Origin: Streptomyces cavernicola
GTDB taxonomy: Bacteria > Actinomycetota > Actinomycetes > Streptomycetales > Streptomycetaceae
NCBI RefSeq assembly: GCF_029968035.1
Contig: NZ_JASCIQ010000003.1
Location: 233,469 to 297,468 of the forward strand
DNA: 64,000 nt
Reading direction: 5' to 3'
Shown one piece after another: positions 17,173-26,414 of this stretch. A program made the translations under genes and the position numbers. Position 1 is the stretch's first letter; each line of letters starts with the position of its first letter. The notes beneath the pieces were generated by a model, which was not told the DNA's origin, did no database searches, and worked only from the letters and a program-made list of their open reading frames with translations.

Positions 17173-18498
17173 TCACGTACCGGACTCGGGGTCGGTCTCC
17201 ATCGGGGCCAGCAGAAGCAGGGCCACGTCGTCCTGGACCTCTCCGGCGAAACCGCGCAGATCCCGCCACAGCGCGCCCACGAGCACCGCGGGATCGCCCT
17301 CGCGCACCTCGATCGGCAGCGCGGCAAACCGGTGCACCGGAACGTAGAGGGCGCCCTGCGCGTCCCGCGCCTCGGAGACGCCGTCGGTGTGCGCGAGCAG
17401 CCGGTCGCCCGGTGCCAGGTCGAGGTGGAGCGGTCGCGGCGGCGCGTATCCGGACAGGCCGAGGCCGAGCGGGGTGCCGGGCTCCGGCGCCAGCTCCTCG
17501 GCCACGCCGGCCCGCAGCAGCAGCGGCGGCGGGTGACCGCAGGTCAGGACGCGTACGGTCCTGGCGCCGGGCGCGAACTCGACGAGCAGCGCGGTGGCGA
17601 AGAGCTCGGCGTGGTCGGTGCGGGCGTTGTCGGTGACCAGGCGCCGGTCCAGCTTGGCGGCGAGGCCTTCGAGGTGCGGCTCGTCGAGCACGGCCTCCCG
17701 GAACGCCCCGAGGAGCGCGGCGACGGTGCCGACGGCGGCGAGCCCGTGCCCCTGCACGTCCCCGACCAACGCCCGTACGCCCCAAGGCCCTTCGCGTACG
17801 TCGTAGAGGTCGCCGCCGACGAGGGTGCCGCGCTCGGCGGCCCGGTAGAGGCCGGCGCAGCGCACCCGGCCGACGTGTTCGGTGAGCGGCGGCAGGACGG
17901 CGAGCTGGGCGGCCTCGGCGACCGAGCGCACGCTGACCAGCTGGGCGTCGCGGCGGCTGCGCACCCAGGAGATACCGACACTGAGCACCGCGACGAACGC
18001 GACCATGAGGATGTCGCTGTTGCCCGGCTGGGCGGGGCCGGTGCCGGGCAGGGTCACGAGCACCACGGCCGCGAGGCCCATGAAGCCGGTGGCGATCGGC
18101 CCGTAGGTGAGCGCGGCGAGCGGCGGGGTGGCGGCGAGCAGGAGGCCCAGCTCGATCTCGGGCGGGGTGAGGGCCTGCACCGCGCCGAGTACGGCGAGCA
18201 GGAGGGGCGGCAGTACGCGGGCCCAGCTCGGCGGGCTCGCGCCGCGGCGCAGCCAGGCACCCTGCCCGCCGCCGCGCGACTCGGCGTGCCGGCGGCGGTC
18301 GGCCTGGCCGGTCACGCTCCCGTTCCGGGGGCGCAGGGGGCTGCGGAGGTTTCCGGGGTGCTGTGGCTGCTGTGGGTTCTGCGGCTGCTGTCGGTGTTGG
18401 GGCTGCTGTGGGTTGCGGGGGCGCCGGAGGTTCCGGGCGGCGTGCCCGATCCGCTCCACCGGTGTCGGGCGGGGCGTCGCAGGGGGCTCATACGGCAA
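17173..18498 (-). CDS. Membrane-bound SpoIIE-family (PP2C) serine phosphatase
   Basis: 441 residues. A Pro/Gln-rich basic N-terminus (QQPQ repeats, about residues 25-50), then four or so membrane segments (for example LLLAVLGAVQAL, TGFMGLAAVVLVTLPG, ILMVAFVAVLSVGISWV), then a SpoIIE phosphatase domain: GRVRCAGLYRAAERGTLVGG, LYDVREG, ALVGDVQGHGL, VRVLTCGHPPPLLL and LLAHTDGVSEARD. These carry the conserved Asp metal ligands. Such enzymes act on anti-sigma-factor antagonists. The start is uncertain: the longest frame uses TTG at 18498, with a GTG at 18459 as alternative. Confidence 0.85.
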   Translation of the reverse strand: MPYEPPATPRPTPVERIGHAARNLRRPRNPQQPQHRQQPQNPQQPQHPGNLRSPLRPRNGSVTGQADRRRHAESRGGGQGAWLRRGASPPSWARVLPPLLLAVLGAVQALTPPEIELGLLLAATPPLAALTYGPIATGFMGLAAVVLVTLPGTGPAQPGNSDILMVAFVAVLSVGISWVRSRRDAQLVSVRSVAEAAQLAVLPPLTEHVGRVRCAGLYRAAERGTLVGGDLYDVREGPWGVRALVGDVQGHGLAAVGTVAALLGAFREAVLDEPHLEGLAAKLDRRLVTDNARTDHAELFATALLVEFAPGARTVRVLTCGHPPPLLLRAGVAEELAPEPGTPLGLGLSGYAPPRPLHLDLAPGDRLLAHTDGVSEARDAQGALYVPVHRFAALPIEVREGDPAVLVGALWRDLRGFAGEVQDDVALLLLAPMETDPESGT

Positions 18499-18608
18499 CC
18501 CTGCGACGCGGCCCGCGCGGGCGCACTCCGGGCCGGTCGGTCAGGGTGACCGGGCCGGGCGGGGTGCGCCGCGCGCCGTCGCGTACGGGATCAGGCGTCG
18601 CGTACGGA

Positions 18609-19403
18609 TCAGAAGTGCGTGCCGCCGTCGATGCGGATCTCGGTACCGGTGATGAAGCGACCGTCGTCCGAGGCGAGCATCGCGACGACGGAGGCGACCG
18701 TCTCCGGTCCCGCGAAGCCCTCGCCGAGCGCCGGGGCGAGCTTCACGAAGAGGCTCATGTCGGCGTCCTCGGGCAGGCCGGGGCCCATGCTCTGGCGGCT
18801 GGCGCCCGAGCCGTCGGTCATGCCGGAGGAGATGGAGCCGGGCTGCACGGCGGTGAAGCGGATGCCCTGCTTCCCGTACTCGCTCGCGAGGGCGTGCGTC
18901 ATGGACTGGATGCCGCCCTTGCTGGCCGCGTAGGCCGCCATGTACGGGTGGGCGAACATCGCGGAGGTGGAGCTGAAGTTGACCACCGCGGCGCCCTCGC
19001 CCTGCAGCAGCGCCGGGATCGCCTCGCGGATCACCAGGAAGGTGCCGGTCAGGTTGATGGCGATGACCTGGTTGAAGGCGTCCAGGGTCGTCTCGTGGGT
19101 GTGCGAGGAACGCAGGATGCCGGCCGCGTTGACCAGGGCGTCGAGGCCGCCGAGGGTCTCGACGGCGGAGGCGACGCCGGCCCGGACCGAGGCCTCGTCG
19201 GCGATGTTCATCGCCAGGGTGGTGAGTCGCTCGGCGTCCGCGCCGGCCTTGGCGACGGTGTCCTTCAGGCCGTCCTCGCTGATGTCGGCCGCCACCACGC
19301 GGCCGCCCTCGGCGAGCATGCGCAAGACGGTGGCCTGGCCGATTCCGGAGCCCGCGCCGGTGACGAGGACGCGGCGGCCCGTGTAGCGATCGAGGTTCTG
19401 CAT
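18609..19403 (-). CDS. SDR family oxidoreductase
   Basis: 264 residues from ATG 19403 with GGGAGCAGG just upstream. A classical SDR: VLVTGAGSGIGQAT (cofactor), AADISED (acidic residue after beta-2, suggesting NAD), NAAGILRSSH, NFSSTSAMFA and YAASKGGIQSMTHALA (catalytic Ser, Tyr, Lys), ending ITGTEIRIDGG. Similar to 3-oxoacyl-ACP reductase-like or alcohol dehydrogenases; substrate not predictable. Divergent from a TetR gene across a 138-base gap with a strong inverted repeat, so regulation by that TetR is likely. Confidence 0.88.
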   Translation of the reverse strand: MQNLDRYTGRRVLVTGAGSGIGQATVLRMLAEGGRVVAADISEDGLKDTVAKAGADAERLTTLAMNIADEASVRAGVASAVETLGGLDALVNAAGILRSSHTHETTLDAFNQVIAINLTGTFLVIREAIPALLQGEGAAVVNFSSTSAMFAHPYMAAYAASKGGIQSMTHALASEYGKQGIRFTAVQPGSISSGMTDGSGASRQSMGPGLPEDADMSLFVKLAPALGEGFAGPETVASVVAMLASDDGRFITGTEIRIDGGTHF

Positions 19404-19479
19404 GACCTGCTCCCAGCTCTGCTGCTGTCGGTGGTTCTCACTGACTTCTCCTGCAGAGTACGCCCGGATGGCACGCTTT

Positions 19480-19508
19480 GCCACTATGGCGATGTACGCC
19501 GTAGTGGC
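19480..19508. promoter_or_regulatory. 12-bp inverted repeat, candidate TetR operator
   Basis: GCCACTATGGCG (19480-19491), five-base spacer ATGTA, then CGCCGTAGTGGC (19497-19508); 11 of 12 positions pair. It lies in the gap between the divergent SDR and TetR starts, 77 bases from the SDR start and 33 from the TetR start. Size and placement fit a TetR-dimer operator controlling both genes. Inference from position; the repeat itself is seen directly. Confidence 0.7.
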
Positions 19509-19541
19509 GTCGGAAGGGCCGTCGGGGCGTACGCTTCCGGC

Positions 19542-20213
19542 GTGAGCACCAAGCCGCAGCCCCCCGCCGCCCGGACCTCCCCTTCCGCCGCCTCGCTGAC
19601 CGAGCGCCGCAAGGCCGCCACGCAGCTGGAGATCGCACACGCCGCCGCCGAGCTCTTCACCGAACTCGGCCCGGACGCCACGACGACCGAGGCGATCGCG
19701 GCCCGCGCGGGCGTCGGGCTGCGCACCTTCTACCGGTACTTCCGCAACAAGCAGGACGCCGTGGGCCCGCTGCTCGCGGTCGGCGGGGAGCAGTGGCGGG
19801 CCCGCCTCGCCGCGACGGACCCCGGCACTCCGCTTCCGGCCGCGCTGCACTCCGCCGTCGCCGACGCGCTCACGCCCGCGGACGAGGCCGCGGCCGACGG
19901 GCTGCGCCAGGCCCGTGGGCTGCTCCGCGCCGCCGCCGAGGACCCGGCGCTGCGCGCGGTCTGGTACCGCGTCAACCAGGAGTCCGAGGAGCAGCTCAGG
20001 CCGGTGCTCGCCGCCCTCATGGGCCCGGACACGGACCCGCTGCGGGTGCGCCTCGCGGCCGCCACGGCGACGGCGGCGATACGGATAGCCCTGGAGACCT
20101 GGGCCGACCCGGAGCGGACGCCAGACGCCTCGGCCCCCGATGCGGACGTACGCGGCCCCGGCTCCCCCGCCGACCTGGCGGGGCAGTGCTTGCGGGCACT
20201 CATGCCCGAGTGA
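19542..20213 (+). CDS. TetR-family transcriptional regulator
   Basis: 223 residues from GTG 19542 (the conserved body starts well downstream of any other start). The N-terminal HTH: RRKAATQLEIAHAAAELFTE, then TTTEAIAARAGVGLRTFYRYF and RNKQDAVGPLL, classic TetR. The C-terminal ligand domain is Ala-rich and unassigned, ending in AGQCLRALMPE. The N-terminal ~20 residues are a disordered Pro/Ala/Ser stretch. It is divergent from the SDR gene and probably represses it and itself through the inverted repeat between them. Confidence 0.9.
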   Translation: MSTKPQPPAARTSPSAASLTERRKAATQLEIAHAAAELFTELGPDATTTEAIAARAGVGLRTFYRYFRNKQDAVGPLLAVGGEQWRARLAATDPGTPLPAALHSAVADALTPADEAAADGLRQARGLLRAAAEDPALRAVWYRVNQESEEQLRPVLAALMGPDTDPLRVRLAAATATAAIRIALETWADPERTPDASAPDADVRGPGSPADLAGQCLRALMPE

Positions 20214-20295
20214 GTGCGGTCGGGGGGCGTGATCAGGGCGGCGCGTGATCAGGGGTGCGCCCAACAGCCGGTCACTGAGCCCTAGTTGAGCCCGT

Positions 20296-20787
20296 TCAGA
20301 GCGCCCGCCCCATGAGTACGTCGTCCACGTACTCCCCGTCGATCAGGAACTCCCCCGGCAGCACGCCCTCGACGACGAAGCCCTCGGCCTCGTAGAGCGA
20401 GCGGGCCGGGGTGTTGTGACCGAGGACGCGGAGCGTGATGCGGCGCGCGCCCTGCTCGCAGGCGCGGGCGCAGGCCGCTCTGACCAGGGCGCGGCCGAGG
20501 CCCAGGCCGCGAGCGCGGTGGGCGACGGCCAGGCCCTGTATCTGCCGCACATGCGCGTTGACGGCGAGCGGCGTGGGCCGCGCCAGGCGCACATAGCCGG
20601 ATATCTCCTCGCCGGCCGCCGCCACGAGGAAGTCCTCCGGCAGATGCCGCTCGTCGAAGAACGACACGTCGGGCGCGGGCCTCGGCGTCACGGCGTGCAG
20701 CCGCGACCAGGTCGCCCGGTCGAGCGCGGCGAGCGCCTTCTCGTCGGACGGCAGGGCGGGGCGGATGCGGGGGTCGTCGAACGGCAT
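20296..20787 (-). CDS. GNAT family N-acetyltransferase
   Basis: 163 residues from MPFDDPRIRP. GNAT features: IRPALPSDEKALAALD at the N-terminus, IQGLAVAHRARGLGLGRALV (acetyl-CoA pyrophosphate loop), ITLRVLGHNTPARSLYEAEGF, and a final FLIDGEYVDDVLMGRAL. Substrate unknown; the pattern resembles enzymes acting on amino groups of small molecules or protein N-termini. An in-frame ATG eight codons upstream (20811) is possible. Convergent with TetR; separate from the epimerase gene, which is divergent across 245 bases. Confidence 0.85.
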   Translation of the reverse strand: MPFDDPRIRPALPSDEKALAALDRATWSRLHAVTPRPAPDVSFFDERHLPEDFLVAAAGEEISGYVRLARPTPLAVNAHVRQIQGLAVAHRARGLGLGRALVRAACARACEQGARRITLRVLGHNTPARSLYEAEGFVVEGVLPGEFLIDGEYVDDVLMGRAL

Positions 20788-21032
20788 GCGAGCCAGCGTA
20801 GAACCGCCCACTGACAGCGCGGCCGAACAGCGCAGCCGGGCACCGTGTCCGGCCGCCGCGCCGGGTGTCGTGACCAGGCGTCACGGCCGGGCGTCACGGC
20901 CGGGTGGAAGAAACCGCTCCCACGCGCGCGTGCACCCCTGATGCCGAAACCCGTCACCACGCGCGCGTGCGTCCGGGCGGTAGTGGTGCGGTCGTAGTCG
21001 CGACGGCTGTGGTCTGTGGGCAGGATGGGCCC

Positions 21033-21935
21033 ATGGACGCGAAACAGCGCATCGCCATCGCGGGTGCGTCGGGCCTGATCGGCTCGGCGCTCGCGCGCTC
21101 GCTCGTGGCGGACGGACACCGGGTGGTGCGCCTGGTCCGGTCCCGCGCCGAGTTCCCGGACGAGGTCGAGTGGGTCCCGGAGTACCAGTACGTGGACGTG
21201 GCGGGCCTCGCCGGCTGCGACGCGGTGGTGAACCTGGCCGGGGCGGGCATCGGCGACCACCGCTGGACGGACGCGTACAAGCGGGAGTTGCGGGACAGCC
21301 GGGTGCTCGGCACCGCCACGCTCGCCGCGGCCGTGGCCTCCCTCGACACCCCGCCGCGGGTCTTCCTGAGCGGCAGCGCGGTCGGCTACTACGGCGACAC
21401 CGGCGACCGCGCGGTGGACGAGAGCGCCCCCGCGGGCGACGGTTTTCTGCCGTCCTTGTGCGTGGAGTGGGAGGAGGCGGCGGGCGCGGCGGTGGAGGCC
21501 GGGGTGCGCACCGTGTTCGCCCGCTCCGGCTTGGTCGTCTCGCGCCGGGGCGGCGCCTGGGGCCGGATGTTCCCGCTGTTCAAGGCCGGGCTCGGCGGCA
21601 GGCTCGGCGACGGCAGGCAGTACTGGAGCTTCATCTCGCGGCACGACGAGGTGGCCGCGCTGCGCCACCTCCTGGACACGGAGTCCCTGTCGGGACCGGT
21701 CAACCTGACGGCCCCGCACCCGGTGACCAACCGCGAGGTGACGGCGGCGATGGGCCGCGTCCTGCACCGCCCGACCCTGTTCCCGGCCCCCGAGCCCGCA
21801 CTGCGCCTGGTCCTCGGCGAGATGGCGGCGGACGTGCTCGGCAGCCAACGGGTGCTGCCCACACGGCTCTCGGAGTCGGGCTTCCGCTTCGCGTTCCCGA
21901 CGATCGACGACGCCGTACGAGCAGCACTGCACTGA
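21033..21935 (+). CDS. TIGR01777-type NAD(P)-dependent epimerase
   Basis: 300 residues. The N-terminal nucleotide-binding motif IAIAGASGLIGSALARSLVA, then VVNLAGAGIGDHRWT, FLSGSAVGYYGDTGD (catalytic Tyr region) and WSFISRHDEVAALRHLLD; the C-terminus has GEMAADVLGSQRVLPTRLSE, the DUF1731-like tail of this family. These features define the YfcH/TIGR01777 subfamily, whose bacterial role is unclear. The ATG at 21033 begins directly before the Rossmann motif; longer starts overlap non-conserved sequence. Confidence 0.88.
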   Translation: MDAKQRIAIAGASGLIGSALARSLVADGHRVVRLVRSRAEFPDEVEWVPEYQYVDVAGLAGCDAVVNLAGAGIGDHRWTDAYKRELRDSRVLGTATLAAAVASLDTPPRVFLSGSAVGYYGDTGDRAVDESAPAGDGFLPSLCVEWEEAAGAAVEAGVRTVFARSGLVVSRRGGAWGRMFPLFKAGLGGRLGDGRQYWSFISRHDEVAALRHLLDTESLSGPVNLTAPHPVTNREVTAAMGRVLHRPTLFPAPEPALRLVLGEMAADVLGSQRVLPTRLSESGFRFAFPTIDDAVRAALH

Positions 21936-22162
21936 GCCACGACCGGCGGCAGGGGTCCGGACCGCCGTCGCCGCGCCCCCACGCGCCCCGGCGTACGCCC
22001 GAAATGGGCTGTGCGCGACCGAATGCGACCTCGTGCGACCGTGCCCGGTGCATGCGCGACTGCACCTGACCGGATCCCCTCCTAACCTCGTGCGAACTCG
22101 GGTATTCCCGGGTCGAGTTGGGGCATCACGACCCCAACAGCCGCAACCTCGGGGAGGGGCAC

Positions 22163-23548
22163 GTGCATGAGCCCGCGGAACAGGCGGACGTCGTCATCGT
22201 GGGAGCCGGGATCGCCGGGCTCTCCGCCGCACTCCAGCTGACCGAAGCCGGAGTGAGCACCGTCGTACTGGAGGCGGCCCCCACGGTCGGCGGCCGGATG
22301 AGCACGGAGCGGATCGACGGATTCCGGCTCGACCGGATCGGCCGACTGCTCTCCACGGCCGATCCCGAACTGCGCCGCACCCCGGCCCTGGACGCCCTCG
22401 CGCTGCGTACGTTCGCACCGGGCGTCCTGGTCCACAGCGGCGGCCGCGCCCACCGCACCTGGGAGGCCGGGAGCGCGCTGAGCGCCGCGCTCAGCGGCCG
22501 CCGGAGCGCGAGGGGCGCACGGGGCGCACTCACTGCCGCGCGTGCGCTGGCCGGCGCTCCACGGTCGTCACGGGCGCCGCGCCCCGCACTGCGCCCGCAG
22601 CGCACCCGCCCGGCCCTGGGCAGTCCGCTCGACCACGCCCGGCTCGGGGCCGCCCTGACCCGGCTCGCGGCCACCCCGGTCGACCGGCTGCTCGCGCGGC
22701 CCGAACTGTCCACCGCCCAGGCCCTGTCGACGCGCGGCCTGCCCGCCCGCACCGTCGACGGCTTTCTGCGCCCGCTGCTCGCCGCGCTGCTCTGCGACCC
22801 GGACCTGGACACGTCCAGCCGGTGCGCCGACCTCGCGCTGCGCGGCTTCGCCCGGGGGCGGCTCTGCGTGCCCGCGGGCGGCGCCGACACGCTGCCCGCG
22901 CTGCTCGCGGCCGCGCTGCCGCCGGGCACGGTGCACACCGGGGTGAAGGCCGTGGAGGTCGCCACCACCTCCGTACGCACCGCCGACCACGGTGAACTCC
23001 CGTGCCGTTCCGTGCTGTTGGCGACCGGGGCGCGGCAGGCCGCCGAGCTGCTGCCCGGACTGCGGATGCCGTCGTTCCACGCGGTGACCGTGCTGCACCA
23101 CAGCGCCCCCGAACCGCCGCTCGCCGAGCCCGCGTTGCTCCTCGACGCGGACCGCTCGGGGCCGGTCGCGCACACCGCCGTGATGAGCGAGGTCGACCCG
23201 TCCCGGGCCCCCGCGGGCCGCGCCCTGATCACGTCCGCGGTCCTCGGCGCGCCCCCGGCCGAGCGCGAGGTCCGGGCCCAACTCGCCCGGCTCTACGGCG
23301 CGTCCACGGCGGACTGGGAGCTGCTCGCCGTCCACCACGACCCGGAGGCGGTCCCCGCGATGCCCGTGCCGCACGATCCGCGGCGCCAGGTGCGGATCCT
23401 GGCGGGGCTGTACGTGTGCGGCGACCACCGGGACACCAGCTCGGTCCAGGGTGCGCTGCACTCGGGGCGGCGGGCGGCGCGGGCGATCCTGCGGGACCTG
23501 GGGGTGCCGGTGCGATCGGGGGCACGCACGACGTCCGCGGCGGCCTGA
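22163..23548 (+). CDS. FAD-dependent amine oxidase-like oxidoreductase
   Basis: 461 residues. The GTG at 22163 is chosen because GGAGG ends five bases upstream, although an open frame extends further. Dinucleotide-binding motif VVIVGAGIAGLSAALQLTEAG, then VLEAAPTVGGRMSTERIDGF (GGRxx FAD contact), and the C-terminal FAD motif GLYVCGDHRDTSSVQGALHSGRRAA. This is the amine oxidase/phytoene desaturase fold; substrate unknown. The middle of the protein (about 110-160) is Arg/Ala-rich and poorly conserved-looking. Followed by repeat copy B. Confidence 0.85.
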   Translation: MHEPAEQADVVIVGAGIAGLSAALQLTEAGVSTVVLEAAPTVGGRMSTERIDGFRLDRIGRLLSTADPELRRTPALDALALRTFAPGVLVHSGGRAHRTWEAGSALSAALSGRRSARGARGALTAARALAGAPRSSRAPRPALRPQRTRPALGSPLDHARLGAALTRLAATPVDRLLARPELSTAQALSTRGLPARTVDGFLRPLLAALLCDPDLDTSSRCADLALRGFARGRLCVPAGGADTLPALLAAALPPGTVHTGVKAVEVATTSVRTADHGELPCRSVLLATGARQAAELLPGLRMPSFHAVTVLHHSAPEPPLAEPALLLDADRSGPVAHTAVMSEVDPSRAPAGRALITSAVLGAPPAEREVRAQLARLYGASTADWELLAVHHDPEAVPAMPVPHDPRRQVRILAGLYVCGDHRDTSSVQGALHSGRRAARAILRDLGVPVRSGARTTSAAA

Positions 23549-23554
23549 CCTTCT

Positions 23555-23778
23555 CCCCTCCCCGCCCCTCCCCGAAGTCCTGCGGAGCTTCGGGGGCCAG
23601 CCCCCGGACCCCCTCCCCCAAGCTCTCGGCTGCGCTCGAGCAGGGGAGACCCCCATCTCAAACGCCGGAGGGGCTGAATCAAGCCCCGACAGGGGCGCGG
23701 GGAACTGCGCGACCAGCCACGACGGCGCAGCAGCCGAACGAGCACCGCCGGAGGCTTTCGGGAAGGGACGGGGAGGGG
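23555..23778. repeat. Intergenic repeat copy B, with imperfect inverted termini
   Basis: The gap between two convergent genes is nearly all repeat. The ends (CCCCTCCCCGCCCC... and its near-complement) pair imperfectly over ~23 bases. Inside: AACGCCGGAGGGGCTGAAT, GCCCCGACAGG, and the core beginning GGGGCGCGGGGAACTGCGCG, as in copies A and C, plus an extra ~60-base module (about 23590-23650) not in copy C. Confidence 0.75.
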
Positions 23779-23783
23779 AAGGA

Positions 23784-25226
23784 TCAGCCGATCGCCGCCA
23801 CCCGGTCCCGGTACCCCCGTACCGGCATCGCATCGCGGTACGGCTCGAGGCGGCGCTCGAAGTCCCGTACGTACTCGAGCGCGCGGGCCGAACGCATCTC
23901 CGAGGCCTGCTGCGCCGCCTCCGCGCCGAGCGCGCAGGCCTGGTCCAGCTCGCCGAGGCCGAGGCGGGCCGTGGCCAGGACGACCCGGCTGAAGAGGCGC
24001 GAGCGGGCGAACGCGGGCGCGCGCAGATGCAGCGAGCGCTCCGCGTGCTGCGCGGCCGACCGGTACTGCTGCAGATCGCGGTGGCAGTGCCCGAACTCGT
24101 CGGCGAGCTGCGCCTCGTCGAAGAACCTTGCCCAGTGCGGTACTTCGTCCCCCGGCCGGGCCGCTTCGAGGGCCCGCTCCGCCCGTACGAGCGCACCGGT
24201 GCAGGCGCGGACCTCGCCGAGCACGCCGTGCCCGCGCGCCTCCACCGCGTGCAGCAGCGCCTGCACCACCGGCGGCGCCGCCGCGCCCACACCCTGCTGC
24301 GCGACCCGGGCGAGCTGCACCGCCTCCCGCCCGTGCCCGAGATAGACCGCCTGCCGGCTCATCGTCACCAGCACATAGCTGCCGTACGCCCGGTCCCCCG
24401 CCGCCTGCGAGAGCCGCAGCGCCTGCACGAAGTACCGCTGCGCGAGTCCGTGCGCCGCGATGTCGTACGAGGTCCAGCCCGCGAGCCGGGTCAGGTCGGC
24501 GGCCGCCGAGAAGAGACGGCGGCCGATCTGCTCGCCGTACACGCCGCGCAGCATCGGCTCGGCCTCGTGCTCCAGGTACCGCACGAGGGCCTGGCGGGCG
24601 TGGCCGCCGCCGTAGGCGTGGTCGAGGGCGCGGAAGAGCTCGCCGACGGAGCGCAGCGCCGCGATGTCGCCGCCGGTCACCTTCTGGCCGGGGCCGCGCT
24701 CGGTCTGGCTGCGCTGCCGGGGCATGCCGGGCCGACCCTGCACCGGTACGCGGGCGGGCCCTGCCGGGTCGGCGCGGCCCACCCGCTCGTCGGCCCGGCC
24801 GATCAGCCAGTCCCGGCTCGGGACGACGAGGCCCGCCGGGGTGAAGGCGATCTTCTGCAACTCGGCGTGGCTGCCGGAGTCCTTGCGCCACAGGCCGCTG
24901 ACGATGTCGACGGCCTCCTCGGGCGAGCCGGCGAACTCCAGGCCCGCGTAGACCGGGGCGCAGGCGTCGAGCCCGAGGTCCTGGGCGGAGAGGCGGCGGC
25001 CGAGTCTGCGGGTGAAGACCTCGGCGATCAGGGCGGGCGTGGTGCCGCGGGGCTGCTGGCCGCGCAGCCAGCGGGTCACCGAGGTCTTGTCGTAGCGCAG
25101 GTCGAGACCGTGCTCCAGGCCCAGTTGATCGACCCTGCGGGCAAGCCCCGCGTTGGAGAAGCCGGCCTCGGCGATCAGCGCGGCTAGTTGGCGGTTGGGC
25201 GTGCGCTGCGGGGGTCGATCCGTCAT
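23784..25226 (-). CDS. NsdA-like HTH/TPR regulatory protein
   Basis: 480 residues from ATG 25226. The N-terminal HTH-like region (NRQLAALIAEAGFSNAGLAR, then DKTSVTRWLRGQQPRG) is followed by TPR-like helical repeats (GRRLFSAAADLTRLAGWTSY, YFVQALRLSQAAGDRAYGSY, AEFGHCHRDLQQYRSA-type units). This matches the Streptomyces NsdA/NsdB family, whose founding member represses sporulation and antibiotic production. Function here is inferred from architecture only. It ends five bases from repeat copy B and is divergent from lipB. Frames upstream of 25226 overlap the lipB promoter and are not preferred. Confidence 0.75.
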   Translation of the reverse strand: MTDRPPQRTPNRQLAALIAEAGFSNAGLARRVDQLGLEHGLDLRYDKTSVTRWLRGQQPRGTTPALIAEVFTRRLGRRLSAQDLGLDACAPVYAGLEFAGSPEEAVDIVSGLWRKDSGSHAELQKIAFTPAGLVVPSRDWLIGRADERVGRADPAGPARVPVQGRPGMPRQRSQTERGPGQKVTGGDIAALRSVGELFRALDHAYGGGHARQALVRYLEHEAEPMLRGVYGEQIGRRLFSAAADLTRLAGWTSYDIAAHGLAQRYFVQALRLSQAAGDRAYGSYVLVTMSRQAVYLGHGREAVQLARVAQQGVGAAAPPVVQALLHAVEARGHGVLGEVRACTGALVRAERALEAARPGDEVPHWARFFDEAQLADEFGHCHRDLQQYRSAAQHAERSLHLRAPAFARSRLFSRVVLATARLGLGELDQACALGAEAAQQASEMRSARALEYVRDFERRLEPYRDAMPVRGYRDRVAAIG

Positions 25227-25467
25227 CGGCTCTGCGGTCTCCTGCCTTCCGGGCCGGGGTACAGCCCTCATGAACGGCGCGAATGTAACGGCCGCCGGAG
25301 CCCGCACAGCACCCCTGGCCTCGCATTCATCCGATCGTGTGAGGATCGGGCGGAGGGGGTGACGGGTTTGGGTCGCCACGGGCGACTCGAACGGGTTACG
25401 CGCCGGGTCGTACAGTGGCTCAGGGCGCGAAACGTGCACGGTGAAAGTTTTCAGGGAGGCGCTTGCC

Positions 25468-26283
25468 GTGAGTGAGCTGCGATTCGTACGTCTCGGCTTC
25501 GGCCGGGACAAGGTCGACTACGTGGAGGCCTGGGAGGAGCAGCGCCGGGTGCACGCCGCCCGCTTCGCCGACGAGGCGCCCGACACCTGCCTGCTCCTGG
25601 AGCACCCCTCCGTCTACACCGCGGGGCGTCGTACGGCCGACAACGAGCGGCCGCTGGACGGCACCCCGGTCATCGACGTGGACCGCGGCGGCAAGATCAC
25701 CTGGCACGGTCCCGGCCAGCTCGTCGGCTACCCGATCCTGAAGCTGCCGCGGCCCGTGGACGTCGTCGCGCATGTGCGCCGTCTGGAGGAGGCGCTGATC
25801 CGCGCCTGCGCCGAGCTCGGCGTGGTGGGCAGCCGGGTCGAGGGGCGCAGTGGCGTGTGGGTGCTGGGCGACGCCAAGGACCCCGCGGAGCAGCAGCTCG
25901 GCGGGCTCTCCCTGGACTTCGACCCGCGGCTGCAGGACGAGGAGTTCGACCCGCGGCTGAACGGCCCGGAGTACGCGCCGTCCAACGCGGGCCAGCGCCG
26001 GGAGGACCGCAAGCTCGCGGCGATCGGCATCCGCGTCGCCAAGGGCGTCACGATGCACGGCTTCGCGCTGAACGTGAACCCGGACAACACCGAGTTCGAC
26101 AAGATCGTGCCGTGCGGCATCCGGGACGCGGGCGTCGCCTCGCTCGCGAACGAGCTGGGCCGGGACGTCACGATCGAGGAGGTCCTGCCGATCGTCGAGA
26201 AGCACCTGCGGGACGTCCTGGAGAACGCGGAGTTGAAGCCCCGCGAGATCGTCCGGGAACCGGAGGCCCAGCCGGCCGCCTGA
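25468..26283 (+). CDS. lipB: Octanoyltransferase
   Basis: LipB moves octanoyl groups from acyl carrier protein to lipoyl-domain lysines, the first step of lipoate synthesis. 271 residues from GTG 25468, which has GGGAGG eight bases upstream; a GTG at 25441 in the same frame has no such site. Family motifs: [59 protein letters not shown] (catalytic Lys) and [13 protein letters not shown] (catalytic Cys). The C-terminal ~30 residues are Glu/Pro/Ala-rich. lipA is 131 bases downstream. A TACAGT -10-like hexamer lies at 25411-25416. Confidence 0.96.
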   Translation: MSELRFVRLGFGRDKVDYVEAWEEQRRVHAARFADEAPDTCLLLEHPSVYTAGRRTADNERPLDGTPVIDVDRGGKITWHGPGQLVGYPILKLPRPVDVVAHVRRLEEALIRACAELGVVGSRVEGRSGVWVLGDAKDPAEQQLGGLSLDFDPRLQDEEFDPRLNGPEYAPSNAGQRREDRKLAAIGIRVAKGVTMHGFALNVNPDNTEFDKIVPCGIRDAGVASLANELGRDVTIEEVLPIVEKHLRDVLENAELKPREIVREPEAQPAA

Positions 26284-26414
26284 GCGGAGGGAACCCCGCG
26301 GGGAACCCGTGGGGAATGCGGGCCACCGTCCACAGGTTGGCCGCTAGGAAGAGCGTACGAACAACGGGCGTACCCTGGTGGACGCCGAAGAATCGAAGCT
26401 GTAGGGAGCCGGTC

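Noticed and set aside
23549..23783. Small genes inside the repeat copy B gap
   Set aside because: Short frames here are translations of the repeat; similar peptides (RGAGNCA-type) recur wherever the repeat does.
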